A DNA stretch of 64,000 nucleotides from Absidia repens (Eukaryota > Mucoromycota > Mucoromycetes > Mucorales > Cunninghamellaceae). Below the pieces are notes generated by a model. It was not told where the DNA came from. It ran no database searches and saw only the letters and a program-made list of their open reading frames with translations. How positions within the stretch are numbered: position 1 is the first letter of the stretch; each line of letters starts with the position of its first letter. The position numbers and the translations under genes are program-made. Shown here piece by piece: positions 48,095 through 60,940 of this stretch. The DNA lies in assembly GCA_002105175.1 (NCBI GenBank), contig MCGE01000007.1, positions 1,612,001 to 1,676,000 on the forward strand, in the 5' to 3' direction.

Positions 48095-48606
48095 ATAGAA
48101 TTCATCCCATTGTCGCATTGTCCCATTTTCCTATTACCCTCTAGATGCAATCCACTTATACATCCATTCAGCTTTTTTTTATTTATTTTTCCTTTACACT
48201 TTATTATTCCCAATATACCGATTTATTCCTATCCTTCATTCAATAAACATACTACAAATATCAATATTCAACAATAAAATTTCAATTCAAATATTCTCAA
48301 TATGACTTTATTCTATTCAAATTCAAATATTCACAAAATTCAAATATTCACAATATGACTTTATTCTATTCAAATACAGTTGTTCATCTTATTTTTGATC
48401 TACTACAAAATGATAATGAGGAGGCTTGATAATGGTAGTACTAAAAAGGGAGAGTTTTGTTTTTGAAGGTTGGCAGGTGAAAAAAAAGGAGGCTAGGCAA
48501 AATACTGGAGCAATCATGAGTATGTATAACAAAAATAAAATACGAAGGGGAGATAATATAATACTAATACTAATGCTAATGCTAATCAGCTAAAACCATG
48601 TCAAGT
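48095..48606. other. Convergent 3' flanks with a tandem duplication
   Basis: Between the acyltransferase and core-1 genes. Two near-identical units containing AATATGACTTTATTCTATTC occur at about 48299 and 48353, separated by CAAATATTCAC repeats, giving a period of about 55 bp. No gene. Confidence 0.5.
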
Positions 48607-50253
48607 TTAGAATCTGTTGTAGGCCATGTTACCACGGACACGAGTATAATCAGTCAAAGCTTCAACAGGGCCAACGCCAGAGACAACCACTTCTTGATCC
48701 CAGAGGTATTTGTCACCAGCTTTGCGGACATCAGCCAAAGATACTTTTTGCACAGCGTGCTTGATTTCATCAGCAGTCAGACGTTTACCAGAGGCCAATA
48801 CTTGCGTACCAATGTCTTGAGCAATTGATTGGTTAGAATCCAATTGAAGTAAAAGAGCGGCTTGTAATTGTTGTTTAGCGCGTTCGACTTCCGAGAGAGT
48901 GACAGTGGTGGAGAGACGGATCCATTCCTTTTGGGCAAAATGAACAAAGTCATCCAATTGTAATTTGTTGTCACTGGCGAAGTACAAACCCCATAAACCA
49001 GTATCCTTATAACCCTTGTTGAATGAAGCAAATGCATTGGCGAGATGGTTGTCGTTGGTGATGGAAGACAGGCGAGAAGATAAGTTGGCGGCAGCTCCCA
49101 AGTTTTGAGACCAAGAACCAATCAAGGTAGACATCACAGACAAAGTGAAATAATCGGCAGATAAGTATGGAGCACCTTCCACAGCCAAAGCGATGTGAGC
49201 TTGAGGAAGAATATCATCACGAAGACGGATTTCAGATCCAGTAAAAATAGGCTTGGTACCATTACCATTACCACCAGCGGACGAAGCAGTCAAGTTGCTG
49301 AAGGAGGTTTCGGCCAAACGAACCAACGTATCGTGATCAACGTTACCAGCACCAACGAGCACCATACGGTCCGCAGTATAGTTGTTTTCCTTGAAAACGG
49401 ACAAGTCTTCCTTGGTCATCGCTTCAATGGTTTCCTTCACACCAGTCACAGGGCGGCCCAATGCTTCACCTTGGTACGCCATGGCGTGCAAATGATCAAA
49501 AGTCACTTGTTCCAAACATTTGTCATTAGCAGCTTGTTGCTTTAAAACGGATCCACGTACGCCTTCAATGTTGTTGATATCTCCAGAAACAAGTTCAGCA
49601 AAACCAGCGACAGTAGCTTCGAGATTAGCACTGTTGGCTTGACTAGCAAAATAGGTATGTTCTCGAGTAGTGTTGGCGTTCAATCCACCACCCAACTTTT
49701 CAAAGGTCGATGCTGTGTTCTAAGAATATATCACCACCCAAAAATAAGACAATGAATTAATACACTTGTACGTGACAGAAAAAGGAGATAGAGCGTCGGT
49801 CCAGTAGTATCCATCTCGATATTTTTCATGTTTCAACGTTTTACCTTGAGAGCAGCGACTTCCAAAAAGTTAGCAGCACCATTGGTAGCAGCAGATTCAG
49901 CACGGGATCCAGCATTAATCCAGACACCGATGGTACTCGTTCCAGTGTTTCCGTGTTCTTCAGTAGCGACAGTTAAGCCATTTGGGAGAACAGTAGTGCG
50001 AGTGGACTGGGTAGCGACAGAAGCGAAATGACGGACAATCTATGGAACGGCGAGAAGAAAGGAAAAAAAAAAATACTGTTAGTAGTTTGCTTGGATCGAA
50101 TTCCTTCTCGTGTGCTCGACAGTCGGCCGTATAAAATTCGGCGTGTGATAAATTTCAATTGTCTATGCAAAAGTACCGCCCTTCATATCAAACATTTACC
50201 TTGTTGTTAAAGGAAGCGCGAGGAAGGGTATTGGAGAGAAGTTTAGACGCCAT
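48607..50253 (-). CDS. COR1: Cytochrome bc1 complex core protein 1 (inactive MPP-beta-like)
   Basis: Three exons: 50253-50200, 50039-49845 and 49719-48607, for 453 residues. The N-terminus is a mitochondrial targeting peptide (MASKLLSNTLPRASFNNK, basic and hydroxylated). The M16 peptidase fold is clear: VLPNGLTVATEEH, STIGVWINAGSRAES, then LGGGLNANTTREHTYFAS, and a C-terminal half with LRDDILPQAHIALAVEGAPY. The zinc-binding HxxEH of processing peptidase beta is replaced by NFLEV at about residues 74-78, so the protein should be catalytically inert. That matches the structural core-1 subunit on the matrix side of complex III. Core-2 is less likely because the sequence tracks the beta-type subunit closely. 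No bidomain or duplication seen. Confidence 0.88.
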
Positions 50254-50930
50254 GGTTCTTTTTTGGTAACAGGTGGAGAAGGCAAAAAAAAAAAAAAAGC
50301 GGGGAGAGTATAAAAAAAAGAAAAAAGAACAAGGGCCGCTCCCATCCCAAAAAAAAAAATGAAATCAGGCCAGGAGTGTGTCACTTCAAGTCACAAATAT
50401 GCAAATGAAGGAAAAAAAAAATCTCGAATTTTCAAATGACGCTACTGAAGACCATGCTACTTCAGTGGAACTGGGCCATACATACATGTCATAATTATAG
50501 TTGATTTGAATGTTACCATATTTTAGCTGTTTATGGATTTTATCCTGTAATATAAAAATATAAACTATATATATCTGTCAAATGTATGGATCTTGAAGGT
50601 GGAAAATCTTTTGATAGGGGTCAGGGTTAGAGGTAGTGAGACAGGGGTACGACGAATCAGGTAGAAGCTTTAAAGCATTCACTGGTAGCACAATGAAACA
50701 AAAAAAAAGACTGAAACGAATGAGAATCATAATTACTCAGATGATGATTTCACATCATTATCTTGGCTTTTCCAAAACTTTTCAAAAGAAAAATATGCAA
50801 ATAAGCGGTGGTAAATTTATACACCGATTCGATAAGTGTCATGCCATGAAAAAAAAAAAGCCATATAAAAAAATACCAGGATCAACTTTGAGAGAGAGAA
50901 AGATCTTCCAAATTAAATATTATATTTATC
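50254..50930. other. Intergenic region between divergent genes
   Basis: Upstream region of COR1 (minus) and the secreted glycoprotein gene (plus). It has A tracts at about 50285-50299 and 50410-50419. An open frame at 50636-51091 overlaps the next gene in another frame and is an A-rich shadow. Confidence 0.45.
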
Positions 50931-51590
50931 ATGAAATTAACTCTAGTTGTTGTTGGCCTTTTATCGATTATTGCAACTGTACAAGCCAATATTGGAAATA
51001 CTACAACAAATACTACAACAAATACTACAACAAATACTACAAGCGATACGAATGCTACGTCGGCATGGAACGGGCCCGTCAATATTACTGAGCCCACTCC
51101 TGGCACAAAATGGGAAGCGGGAGCGTTACATACAATTCACTGGACAGTCCTTAACAATGGTGGTGACAATGACACGGATGGTAATGGAGGTGGTCATAGA
51201 AACGACACAGATGGTAATGGCGGAGGTGGCCATCGAAACGACACAGATGGTAATGGCGGTGGCGGTGGTCATGGAAACGATACTGATACAAATAGTACAC
51301 AAACAGATCATCTCTCGATTCAATTGGCGGTGGGTGGAAATATACAAGCTGTTGATTTAGTCTTCCCTCTTGCCCATAATGTCAGTAAGAGCAATGGTAC
51401 TACCCAAATCATGGTTCCTCAGCATATTGCTGGAGGGAAAAATTTTACTTTGGCTGTTGGACAACCTGATCAAGGAGTATCTCTTGTTTCTGGTATTGAT
51501 ATTGAAGAATTAAACCATAAAAATGGAACGCATGACAAAAATGGCACTGTCAATCCAGATGCCTCTTCTTCTACTAACAGTACCACGTAA
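50931..51590 (+). CDS. Secreted N-glycan-rich protein with Kre9/Knh1-like segment
   Basis: Single exon, 219 residues. A signal peptide (MKLTLVVVGLLSIIATVQA) is followed by a run of NTT units. Then comes NITEPTPGTKWEAGALHTIH, the start of the Ser/Thr-rich Kre9/Knh1-like IgSF module found in fungal wall proteins. The module is interrupted by a Gly/Asn/Asp minisatellite (about residues 78-118, HRNDTDGNGGG-type units), then continues through HLSIQLAVGGNIQAVDLVFP. Many N-x-T/S sequons suggest heavy N-glycosylation. There is no hydrophobic C-terminus, so no GPI anchor is predicted. A wall or extracellular matrix role is inferred. Confidence 0.75.
   Translation: MKLTLVVVGLLSIIATVQANIGNTTTNTTTNTTTNTTSDTNATSAWNGPVNITEPTPGTKWEAGALHTIHWTVLNNGGDNDTDGNGGGHRNDTDGNGGGGHRNDTDGNGGGGGHGNDTDTNSTQTDHLSIQLAVGGNIQAVDLVFPLAHNVSKSNGTTQIMVPQHIAGGKNFTLAVGQPDQGVSLVSGIDIEELNHKNGTHDKNGTVNPDASSSTNSTT
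51000..51290 (+). repeat. Coding minisatellites in the secreted glycoprotein gene
   Basis: Two tandem arrays: a 12-bp ACTACAACAAAT unit repeated about four times at about 51000-51048, and a 33-39-bp GGT/GAC-rich unit (AACGACACAGATGGTAATGG) repeated three times at about 51190-51290. Both stay in frame and vary in length, so copy number may differ between strains. Confidence 0.75.
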
Positions 51591-51824
51591 TAGAAATTAT
51601 TGTTGTTTTTCATTGAACTTAAATAAAATACTCGCTTTAACACTCCCAATAAATGTATCATCTCAAATAAAAAAAAAAGTACAATACCTGATTGGTCTGG
51701 TAATAGAAGTGGATGGTTGAAAAAGAGGGGCATAAAAATAAACTGGGAAGACCAGCAGTAATTTAAAACGTGGGAGGGATGGAAAAGGAATAGCATGATC
51801 GGGTTCATTTGGGAGGTTCTGAAG
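51591..51824. other. 3' flank of the secreted glycoprotein gene
   Basis: Contains AATAAA near 51622 and an A tract at about 51670; no gene. Confidence 0.5.
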
Positions 51825-52392
51825 AATGGTCAATACTAATCTAAAGGTACGGTTGTGAAACTACCGTACATGGCATGAGACATGAGAAAGACTATAAGGA
51901 GGTATTTTTTATTGAAGTACAACAATAGATTTAATGGGCGATAGAAAAAAAATCAAAAGATATCCAATTTACAAGACATGAGAGAAACTAATGGGGCTGT
52001 TTTTTCTGAAGAAGGAAAAAAAGACGGTTTTTATTCACATATAGATGCAAAATATGCCAAACTATCATCAAACTAAACTCATGATGGTGGCAAAAAGCCA
52101 ACTAATGATGCTCCCAGATCCTGAATCCAAAATCAAAGGGTTTCCCCATGCATCTTGTAATCCCTGAACTGAAAACGCTTCTAAACTAGTCCTGACACTA
52201 ATCTAAGTTCACAATAACATCGACGAAGTTGGATAATGCAGAAAAAAGAAAGAAAAAAAAAAACGAAAAAAAAAACGAAAAAAAAACGAAAAAAAGAAAA
52301 AGAAAAGAAAGCGAAAGGCGAAAAAAAGTGGAGCGGAAGTAAAAAACGTCAGGAGATGAGAAATAAATATTCACGTGGGCGGCATTTGAAAT
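51825..52392 (-). repeat. Dispersed repeat family, copy D
   Basis: Inverted copy with the full block order. On the plus strand it reads GAATGGTCAATACTAATCTA at about 51824, ATGAGAGAAACTAATGGG at about 51980, AAATCAAAGGGTTTCCCCAT at about 52131, CTAGTCCTGACACTAATCTA at about 52186, a long A-rich tract at about 52246-52330, and the head TTCACGTGGGCGGCATTTGA at about 52370. The head matches that of copy B (CCGCCCACGTGAA on the other strand), which fixes the element's polarity. Confidence 0.68.
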
Positions 52393-52795
52393 ACTTCCTG
52401 ATCCTGATTTTCTATTGAGTTCATAGCAACTCCAGATGGAATGCACCATGCACATGTGCATACAGACACACAAACATAATAAATAATCAAATACAAGACA
52501 AACATATTGATAGTAATAAAACCGAATTTTATTCTTGAAAACAAAAAATGCATCAAATATATGGAATAACGGAGAGAGGGGGGAGGGAGGAAATGATAGG
52601 AATGATGATATACAAAATGATGTTCCTTTTTTTTTTTGGTGGGGAATAATATAAAAGTACAAGATAAGAGACACAAAAAGGTAAAATGATAAATAGTAAT
52701 GAAAAAGAAAAAAGATACACAAAAAGACTATCATCTAGATACCATATGCAAAAAAAAACCGGGTAGGTATAACTACTAGTCTAGTCTAATATAAA
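52393..52795. other. Intergenic region downstream of the RasGEF gene
   Basis: AT-rich DNA with purine-rich stretches around 52569-52592 and 52695-52725. Long minus-strand Phe/Tyr-rich frames are composition artefacts. No gene. Confidence 0.45.
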
Positions 52796-53323
52796 CTAAT
52801 TGGCATCCGAGGCAACCTTTGCTAATCGTTGAGCAAGTACAGCTTTGAATTCGTCGTTTTGGGCGGGTTGGTTCTGCTGGTGTGTAGGTGCCGACCGAGT
52901 CATATTGGGCGGTCGAGGAGGTACAATGGGTGCTGCTGCAGTATTTGAGCTAGATGCTGAGAGTGGTGAAGAGGTCGTTGGCGAAGGCTGGTAGGCACCT
53001 GAGGGATCATTGAAACCTGTAGATCGTGTTTGATCAATGCTTCGTCTGAAAGGCCACAAGTTGCCTCCGCTGCTATTGCTTCCTCCACTTCCAGTGCTAT
53101 GCCGTGTATATTCCTCTGATCCACGATACTGTTGTTGTTGTTGTTGCTGCTGCTGTTCGTCCTCTCCACTAGTTGGTCGACTGAGACTACCTCCGCTACT
53201 ACTACTTGTCATAAGTGATATGTTTCCATTGCTGTTTCGGATCACGGAGGAGCTTGAGTTACTGATCACAGAGCTTGTTTGGCCACCACCACCACCACCA
53301 CTACTTCGATGCCCTCCGTTCAT
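52796..53323 (-). other. Second open frame overlapping the RasGEF stop; probable alternative 3' end of that gene
   Basis: An open frame of 175 codons begins with an ATG that overlaps the RasGEF stop as ATGA (ATG at 53323, TGA at 53322-53320). It is Ser/Gly/Gln-rich with a poly-Gln run (about 53130-53157), a Pro-rich patch and a conserved-looking helical end (FKAVLAQRLAKVASDAN). A 56-nt intron with a GTGAAT donor and AAAG acceptor within the end of the RasGEF frame would fuse the two in frame. Alternatives are a sequencing frameshift or an unrelated downstream gene. This entry is separate because the join is not certain. Confidence 0.4.
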
Positions 53324-55541
53324 GGTGTTCGTCTTTGTCGGGGAGGTTCACGGAGAAGACTGAGCTGATCCACCGTATCTTGATTCACCCAGGGTCGCAT
53401 GAGTAGGTACTGTGTCACCATTTCCTGTTGCTCTTCCATGTTGCCGTCTTCTGTGTCGTCCCCGTCTTTGTCATCGTCCTCTGCCCCATAACCACTGATA
53501 ATACTGGTACCTCCAGTACTTTCTCTTCCATTTCCATTAACATTCGTATTGTTGCTGTTTCCACCAAAGCCAAATAAGCCATTACTACTGATCCGCCCAA
53601 TACCAGAAGCGCCGCGGTGTAATGCATTGGATATCGCTGGTCGGAAATGGTGTTTTGGTGAGCTTTGTTGTAAGTACCAGGTAAACCAGTTTGGTATTTT
53701 GGTCCTTGTTGGAATCGTCGCATGATTTCGAGTACTTCATGAATTCTTGGTTCATCTTCAGGGGCCATGTTAGAGCTTGCTGGTGATGATTTGAAAGCGG
53801 CCATCAGGTAGGTAATATCGTGGATGATGGTGCCCAAAAACGGAATCGTTGGTTTTGTATAATGTTCAGCACGGATTTGAGCCACGGACTTGCCATTAAC
53901 CACAGTTGTGTTCACCATTCCCATTTGTTCACGATACCGGCCATAATTATCCGCCTCCGACATAAGTTCCCCAAGTGTTTCCAATTTTGTCACACTTTTT
54001 TTCGGTATATAGGCCCATGTTCGTCGAAGTCGTTCCACAGGAGGAGTTCCTAGCGCAGAGACAATGGCTTTTAAAGTTTGATAGTTGTTCAATTCCAGGC
54101 AGCGAGAAGCCACTTTAATCCAGTAGTGAATCAATTGGGCACGAGCAGAAGCTTCTTGAGGAAACAAGATGGAGTGTTCAATGAGCCTTGTAAAGTAGTT
54201 GAAGAAGTCGGTGGATGCCACAATACGAGGGTGAGGTTGTTTGGCGGAATGAGAAATGAGAGCAGAAGGTGGAATGGCGTTGAAAATGACTGCTTCTATT
54301 TGAGTGATTTGATAAGCAGTGATATGAGCCTTGAAATGCATGATGGTAGGGATGGTAGCAGCACTCATATAGATGGTACGTACACGGTTCAATATCAGTT
54401 TTGTGTCAGCTACTTGTCGAGAATATTGTAAAATGTGATGGTTGATATCGTCTTCTGTCATTGGATCCAATACTTGGTGATCACTCAGTAGTTGCTGTTT
54501 TCGAGATTTTGTTTCTTTTAATGACATTTCCAAATCGTCTAATTTTGTCTGTAAAATGCGATGTGTGGTCAATAATGGAGGTGCAGGAATCAAAGGGATG
54601 TGATCGGAGGATATAGAAGAATTGAGACTATCGACGTTGGTTTGGGCTGGTACAAGATGAGTTGGGTCCACTTCACCGTCGGAAACGATAATAGTACTAT
54701 CAGATGGTGGTCGTATTTCCGTAAATGGTCGGTGTTTTTGCAAAGTGCGGTTGTCAGGAGATGGTACACTATAAGGTCTTGAATTTGATACAGTGTTTGG
54801 TGTTGGTGGCTTTGGTCTGACTACTGATTCAACTGGTTGTTGTGTTTGTTGAGGCTGTGTTTGCTCAGAAGATTTGTCTAAATTACAATAAGAAGAAACC
54901 AATTAGTAAACGACAGACAACACGTGAATGAGCAAATTAGCTACATAATCAAGAAATGCACGTTGTACCATTAATATTATACTTACCCTGCAAATATTCG
55001 TCACTTGTTGGAGAAGATGGTCTTGATATAACACCACGAGCAGGTTTTGGAGGTAGTACTGGTTTGTGAATCCGAGAAGGCTTTGGTGGTAAAGGTGGTT
55101 TTGGTAGTTTGTTCGAATCTCCAGTATGCTGAGCGAGTATTCTTGCTGGCGTTCCCGGTGAATGTGTTTCAATGATATGTTCCATATGTGATAAACAAGT
55201 CCGCATTGCTGAAATCAAGGAAGCGTATTGTTTCGGTTGGGATATAATGGCTATTAGATATGAATAGTGAGTTAAAGGAGTTTGATGCTGAGCGAGAATA
55301 CATATTCTTTACTAACCTGATTGAATAAACTTGATATCTTTAAGAAATGATAAAGAATCTTCAGCCAAAGAGACATAAGACATGTACGCATCCTACAAAA
55401 TGAATAGAAAGTTTTGAATGAGTGTGTGAGAGGAGACAAAAACAGTAACCATAATTCCTAACTGCAGTTTAATAATACCTTAATTTGACCATTCTCTTCT
55501 AATTGATTGGCGAGAGTGAGAGAAGATTGAACTTCTTCCAT
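53320..55541 (-). CDS. Ras guanine-nucleotide exchange factor (CDC25-type) with MIT-like N-terminus
   Basis: Five exons: 55541-55479, 55392-55317, 55250-54987, 54877-53678 and 53636-53320, giving 639 residues if translation stops at 53320. Residues 1-50 (SLTLANQLEENGQIKDAYMS) resemble an MIT-type three-helix unit. A Pro-rich linker contains SH3-ligand-like LPKPPLPPKPSR and VLPPKPARG. The RasGEF catalytic domain spans about residues 290-535. It includes ITAYQITQIEAVIFNAIPPS, STDFFNYFTRLIEHSILFPQ, LNNYQTLKAIVSALGTPPVE and IPFLGTIIHDITYLMAA, with the conserved NFN/helical hairpin pattern. It should load GTP onto Ras-type GTPases. The last intron is only 41 nt (53677-53637); without it the frame diverges into low-quality sequence. 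The C-terminus WVNQDTVDQLSLLREPP is typical of fungal relatives. Confidence 0.85.
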
Positions 55542-56160
55542 ATTGAGAGAAGAGAGGGAGGAGAAGGAGGATGGTAAACAAGAAAGAAGATAAAAGAAAA
55601 AATGTAAAAGAAAAAGAAAATTAAAAAAAAATTCGGGACATAAATATTATAATGAGAAAAAAAGGCGGGATTACCAATTCAATACAAAGATGCCAAGCAC
55701 TGTGATAAAATAGACAAGTAAAAAGATGAGGTAAACAACATAAACAAGGAATTGAATCATGCACTAAACTTTAAATTTGCTCATTGAAAGTTGGGTATTT
55801 TCCATACTTTCATAAAGACCACTATATGAAAGCACTAAAAAAACGTGTCAATGACCCAAGAAAAAAATGTGTGTTCATATTACCAGACAGCGGCAAAATA
55901 CCAAAACGAGTAGTTTACAACCCCGCCCAACAAAAACATGACATCATTTATCATTGAAGTGTGTATGTGAGTGTGTTTTTTTATTCAGTAAAAAGTATAA
56001 TATATAATAAACGATGATAATAATAAAATAGCAATGATGAGACAAGAGAGGGGAAGGATAAAAATGACATAAAAGTGAAAGTGGGCGGGGGAGAGGTAAA
56101 ACGGAAGAGGTCAGAGGTAGATAATCTAGAGAATGGGAAAACTATACAAATAAACTATAT
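55542..56160. promoter_or_regulatory. Upstream region of the RasGEF gene
   Basis: About 620 bp between the RasGEF start and the Sfp1-like stop, both on the minus strand. It has purine-rich stretches at about 55548-55640. No specific site is assigned. Confidence 0.4.
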
Positions 56161-57192
56161 TTACAGGAATGCTTGAGGGTGTATGGATTGAGAATGAGGA
56201 TGCTGGGGTAAAGGGTGTTGTTGATGTGGGACCTGGAGGTGTTGTTGTTGCTGCTGTTGCTGCTGTTGTTGCTGTTGTTGCTGTTGTTGAAGCTGCCAAG
56301 GAGTGGCCATCCATGGTGGCAAAGCAGTTTGCATTTTCTTGATATGAGTATGTTCGATGTGGTATTTGAGTCCATTCATATTCTTGTATCGTTTCCTACA
56401 ACCTATCACAGTGCATTGGTAAGGTCTTTGAAGAGCATCAGCTTCGTTATCAGATTCTGTAGATTCACAATGGCCATGCATCCGATGATATTTCAATCCA
56501 TTAGGGTTTTTGTAAGATTTATCGCATCCTGGTACGTCACATCGATAAGGTTTGTCCGCATCTAAAATTGGAAAGAGAATGGAGAAGTATTAGTATTGAT
56601 TGATAAGGGTGAGTCGCAGTGGAATCAAATGATGATATTTGTTTTTTTACCGGGATGCATGAACCCTGCTGTGCCGAAATGACTAAAATCCATATTTTCC
56701 AAATTCAGTCCAACACTGCCGCCTTCATGTTCTAAAGCTGACATATCTTGACTAGAGAGCAATATAGGTAAATTGTCGTGAGTATCCTCTTCTTCGTCTT
56801 CTTCCATTTCTTCATCTTCGTCTTCGTCTTCATCAGGCTTGGAATCTGTGTGCACATCACTGGCATGAATGTCTACATGTTGCTCTTCGTAGTGTTGTAA
56901 CAGTTCGTGCAGGTCGGCTATGGGTTGGTTGCAACATACCAAATCCCGGCAAAATTGAGATTCTAATTCCCGTTGATGGACATAGCTATCCCTGTGACGT
57001 AATGCAAAGGGTGAAGGTGTTGCGAAGGACGAAGGGGAGGAAGCAAGCATATTCAGTGTAGGGGAACTACCACAGGAAAAGAAAAAGATAATCAGTCACA
57101 TAGAATTTTTTTTTTATTTCTTCCACAATATATTTTTGAACTCACAAAGACATCATGTTGAAGATGGAATTCTTTCGTTGAGGAGAAGTCAT
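56161..57192 (-). CDS. C2H2 zinc-finger transcription factor, Sfp1-like
   Basis: Three exons: 57192-57146, 57066-56651 and 56561-56161, for 287 residues. A Cys/His-rich N-terminal element (LVCCNQPIADLHELLQHYEE) is followed by an acidic stretch of Glu and Asp. Two C2H2 fingers come at about residues 160-185 (YRCDVPGCDKSYKNPNGLKY) and 201-226 (YQCTVIGCRKRYKNMNGLKY). They are separated by a short acidic linker, the split-finger layout of Sfp1. A poly-Gln run (about 56240-56290) and a His/Gln/Pro-rich tail follow. In yeast Sfp1 drives ribosomal protein and ribosome-biogenesis genes under TOR control; that role is inferred here. The protein is shorter than yeast Sfp1. Confidence 0.87.
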
Positions 57193-60216
<3,024 letters not shown>

Positions 60217-60940
60217 ATTAGATTACTTTTCCTCGCGTTACATTTATTTTATCTCCCCTATCCTACCTTCCGCTCTAGATTATATTACTATATCTAGTTA
60301 TTTTGTTATCCATTTATTTTATTCTATCATTTTAGTGTATTGTACATATTGGTTGTCTTTGTCTTTTTGAACTTTTTTTATCCACTTTGTTGTATTAGCA
60401 ATAAAATAAATATTGTTTGTGTTTCACTTTCCATTGTTTGCCTCTTAGGTGTTATTGCTGTGAATTGATTGTATGACAATCGACGAATAAAAATGATTGA
60501 TTATTAACCTTTTATATACTATGGGAAGGTGGACAAGATCCCAATACTGGGTATCATTGTCCCCACTGATCAGAAAAAAAAAAAAAAAAATAGGGGCAAT
60601 ATTGCGCGGATATTGATGATTGAAAACGCCGATAAAATTTGAGTGGCCAGATGAAGTTGGCACGCTACTAAAATGAAAATCCGATTCGTGCTCTATAATT
60701 CTTTCTTTTTTTCTTTCCTTTTTTTTTTTTTTTTTTTTTACCTTCCCAATTCACCTCAATATAAAAAGCACTATTCCTCTTGTTTTTGTTTTTTGTAGCT
60801 GTATATTACAAATATTCCCTTTTTACTTTTTGAAAAGTATTTTTATATAAACACAACTCGTTTTTTTAAAAAACACACATTTCTTTTTCCCTCATCTTCC
60901 CTTTTGTAATATTTTATTCCTCTATTAATCCTTAGCAAAG
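60217..60940. other. Intergenic region between HSP60 and the WOPR factor
   Basis: HSP60 3' flank (AATAAA near 60402), an A tract at about 60572-60590, a T tract at about 60719-60739, and the leader of the next gene. No other gene. Confidence 0.45.

Noticed and set aside
52198..52734. 178-codon minus-strand frame rich in Phe and Tyr
   Set aside because: Arises from A-rich DNA inside repeat copy D and its flank.
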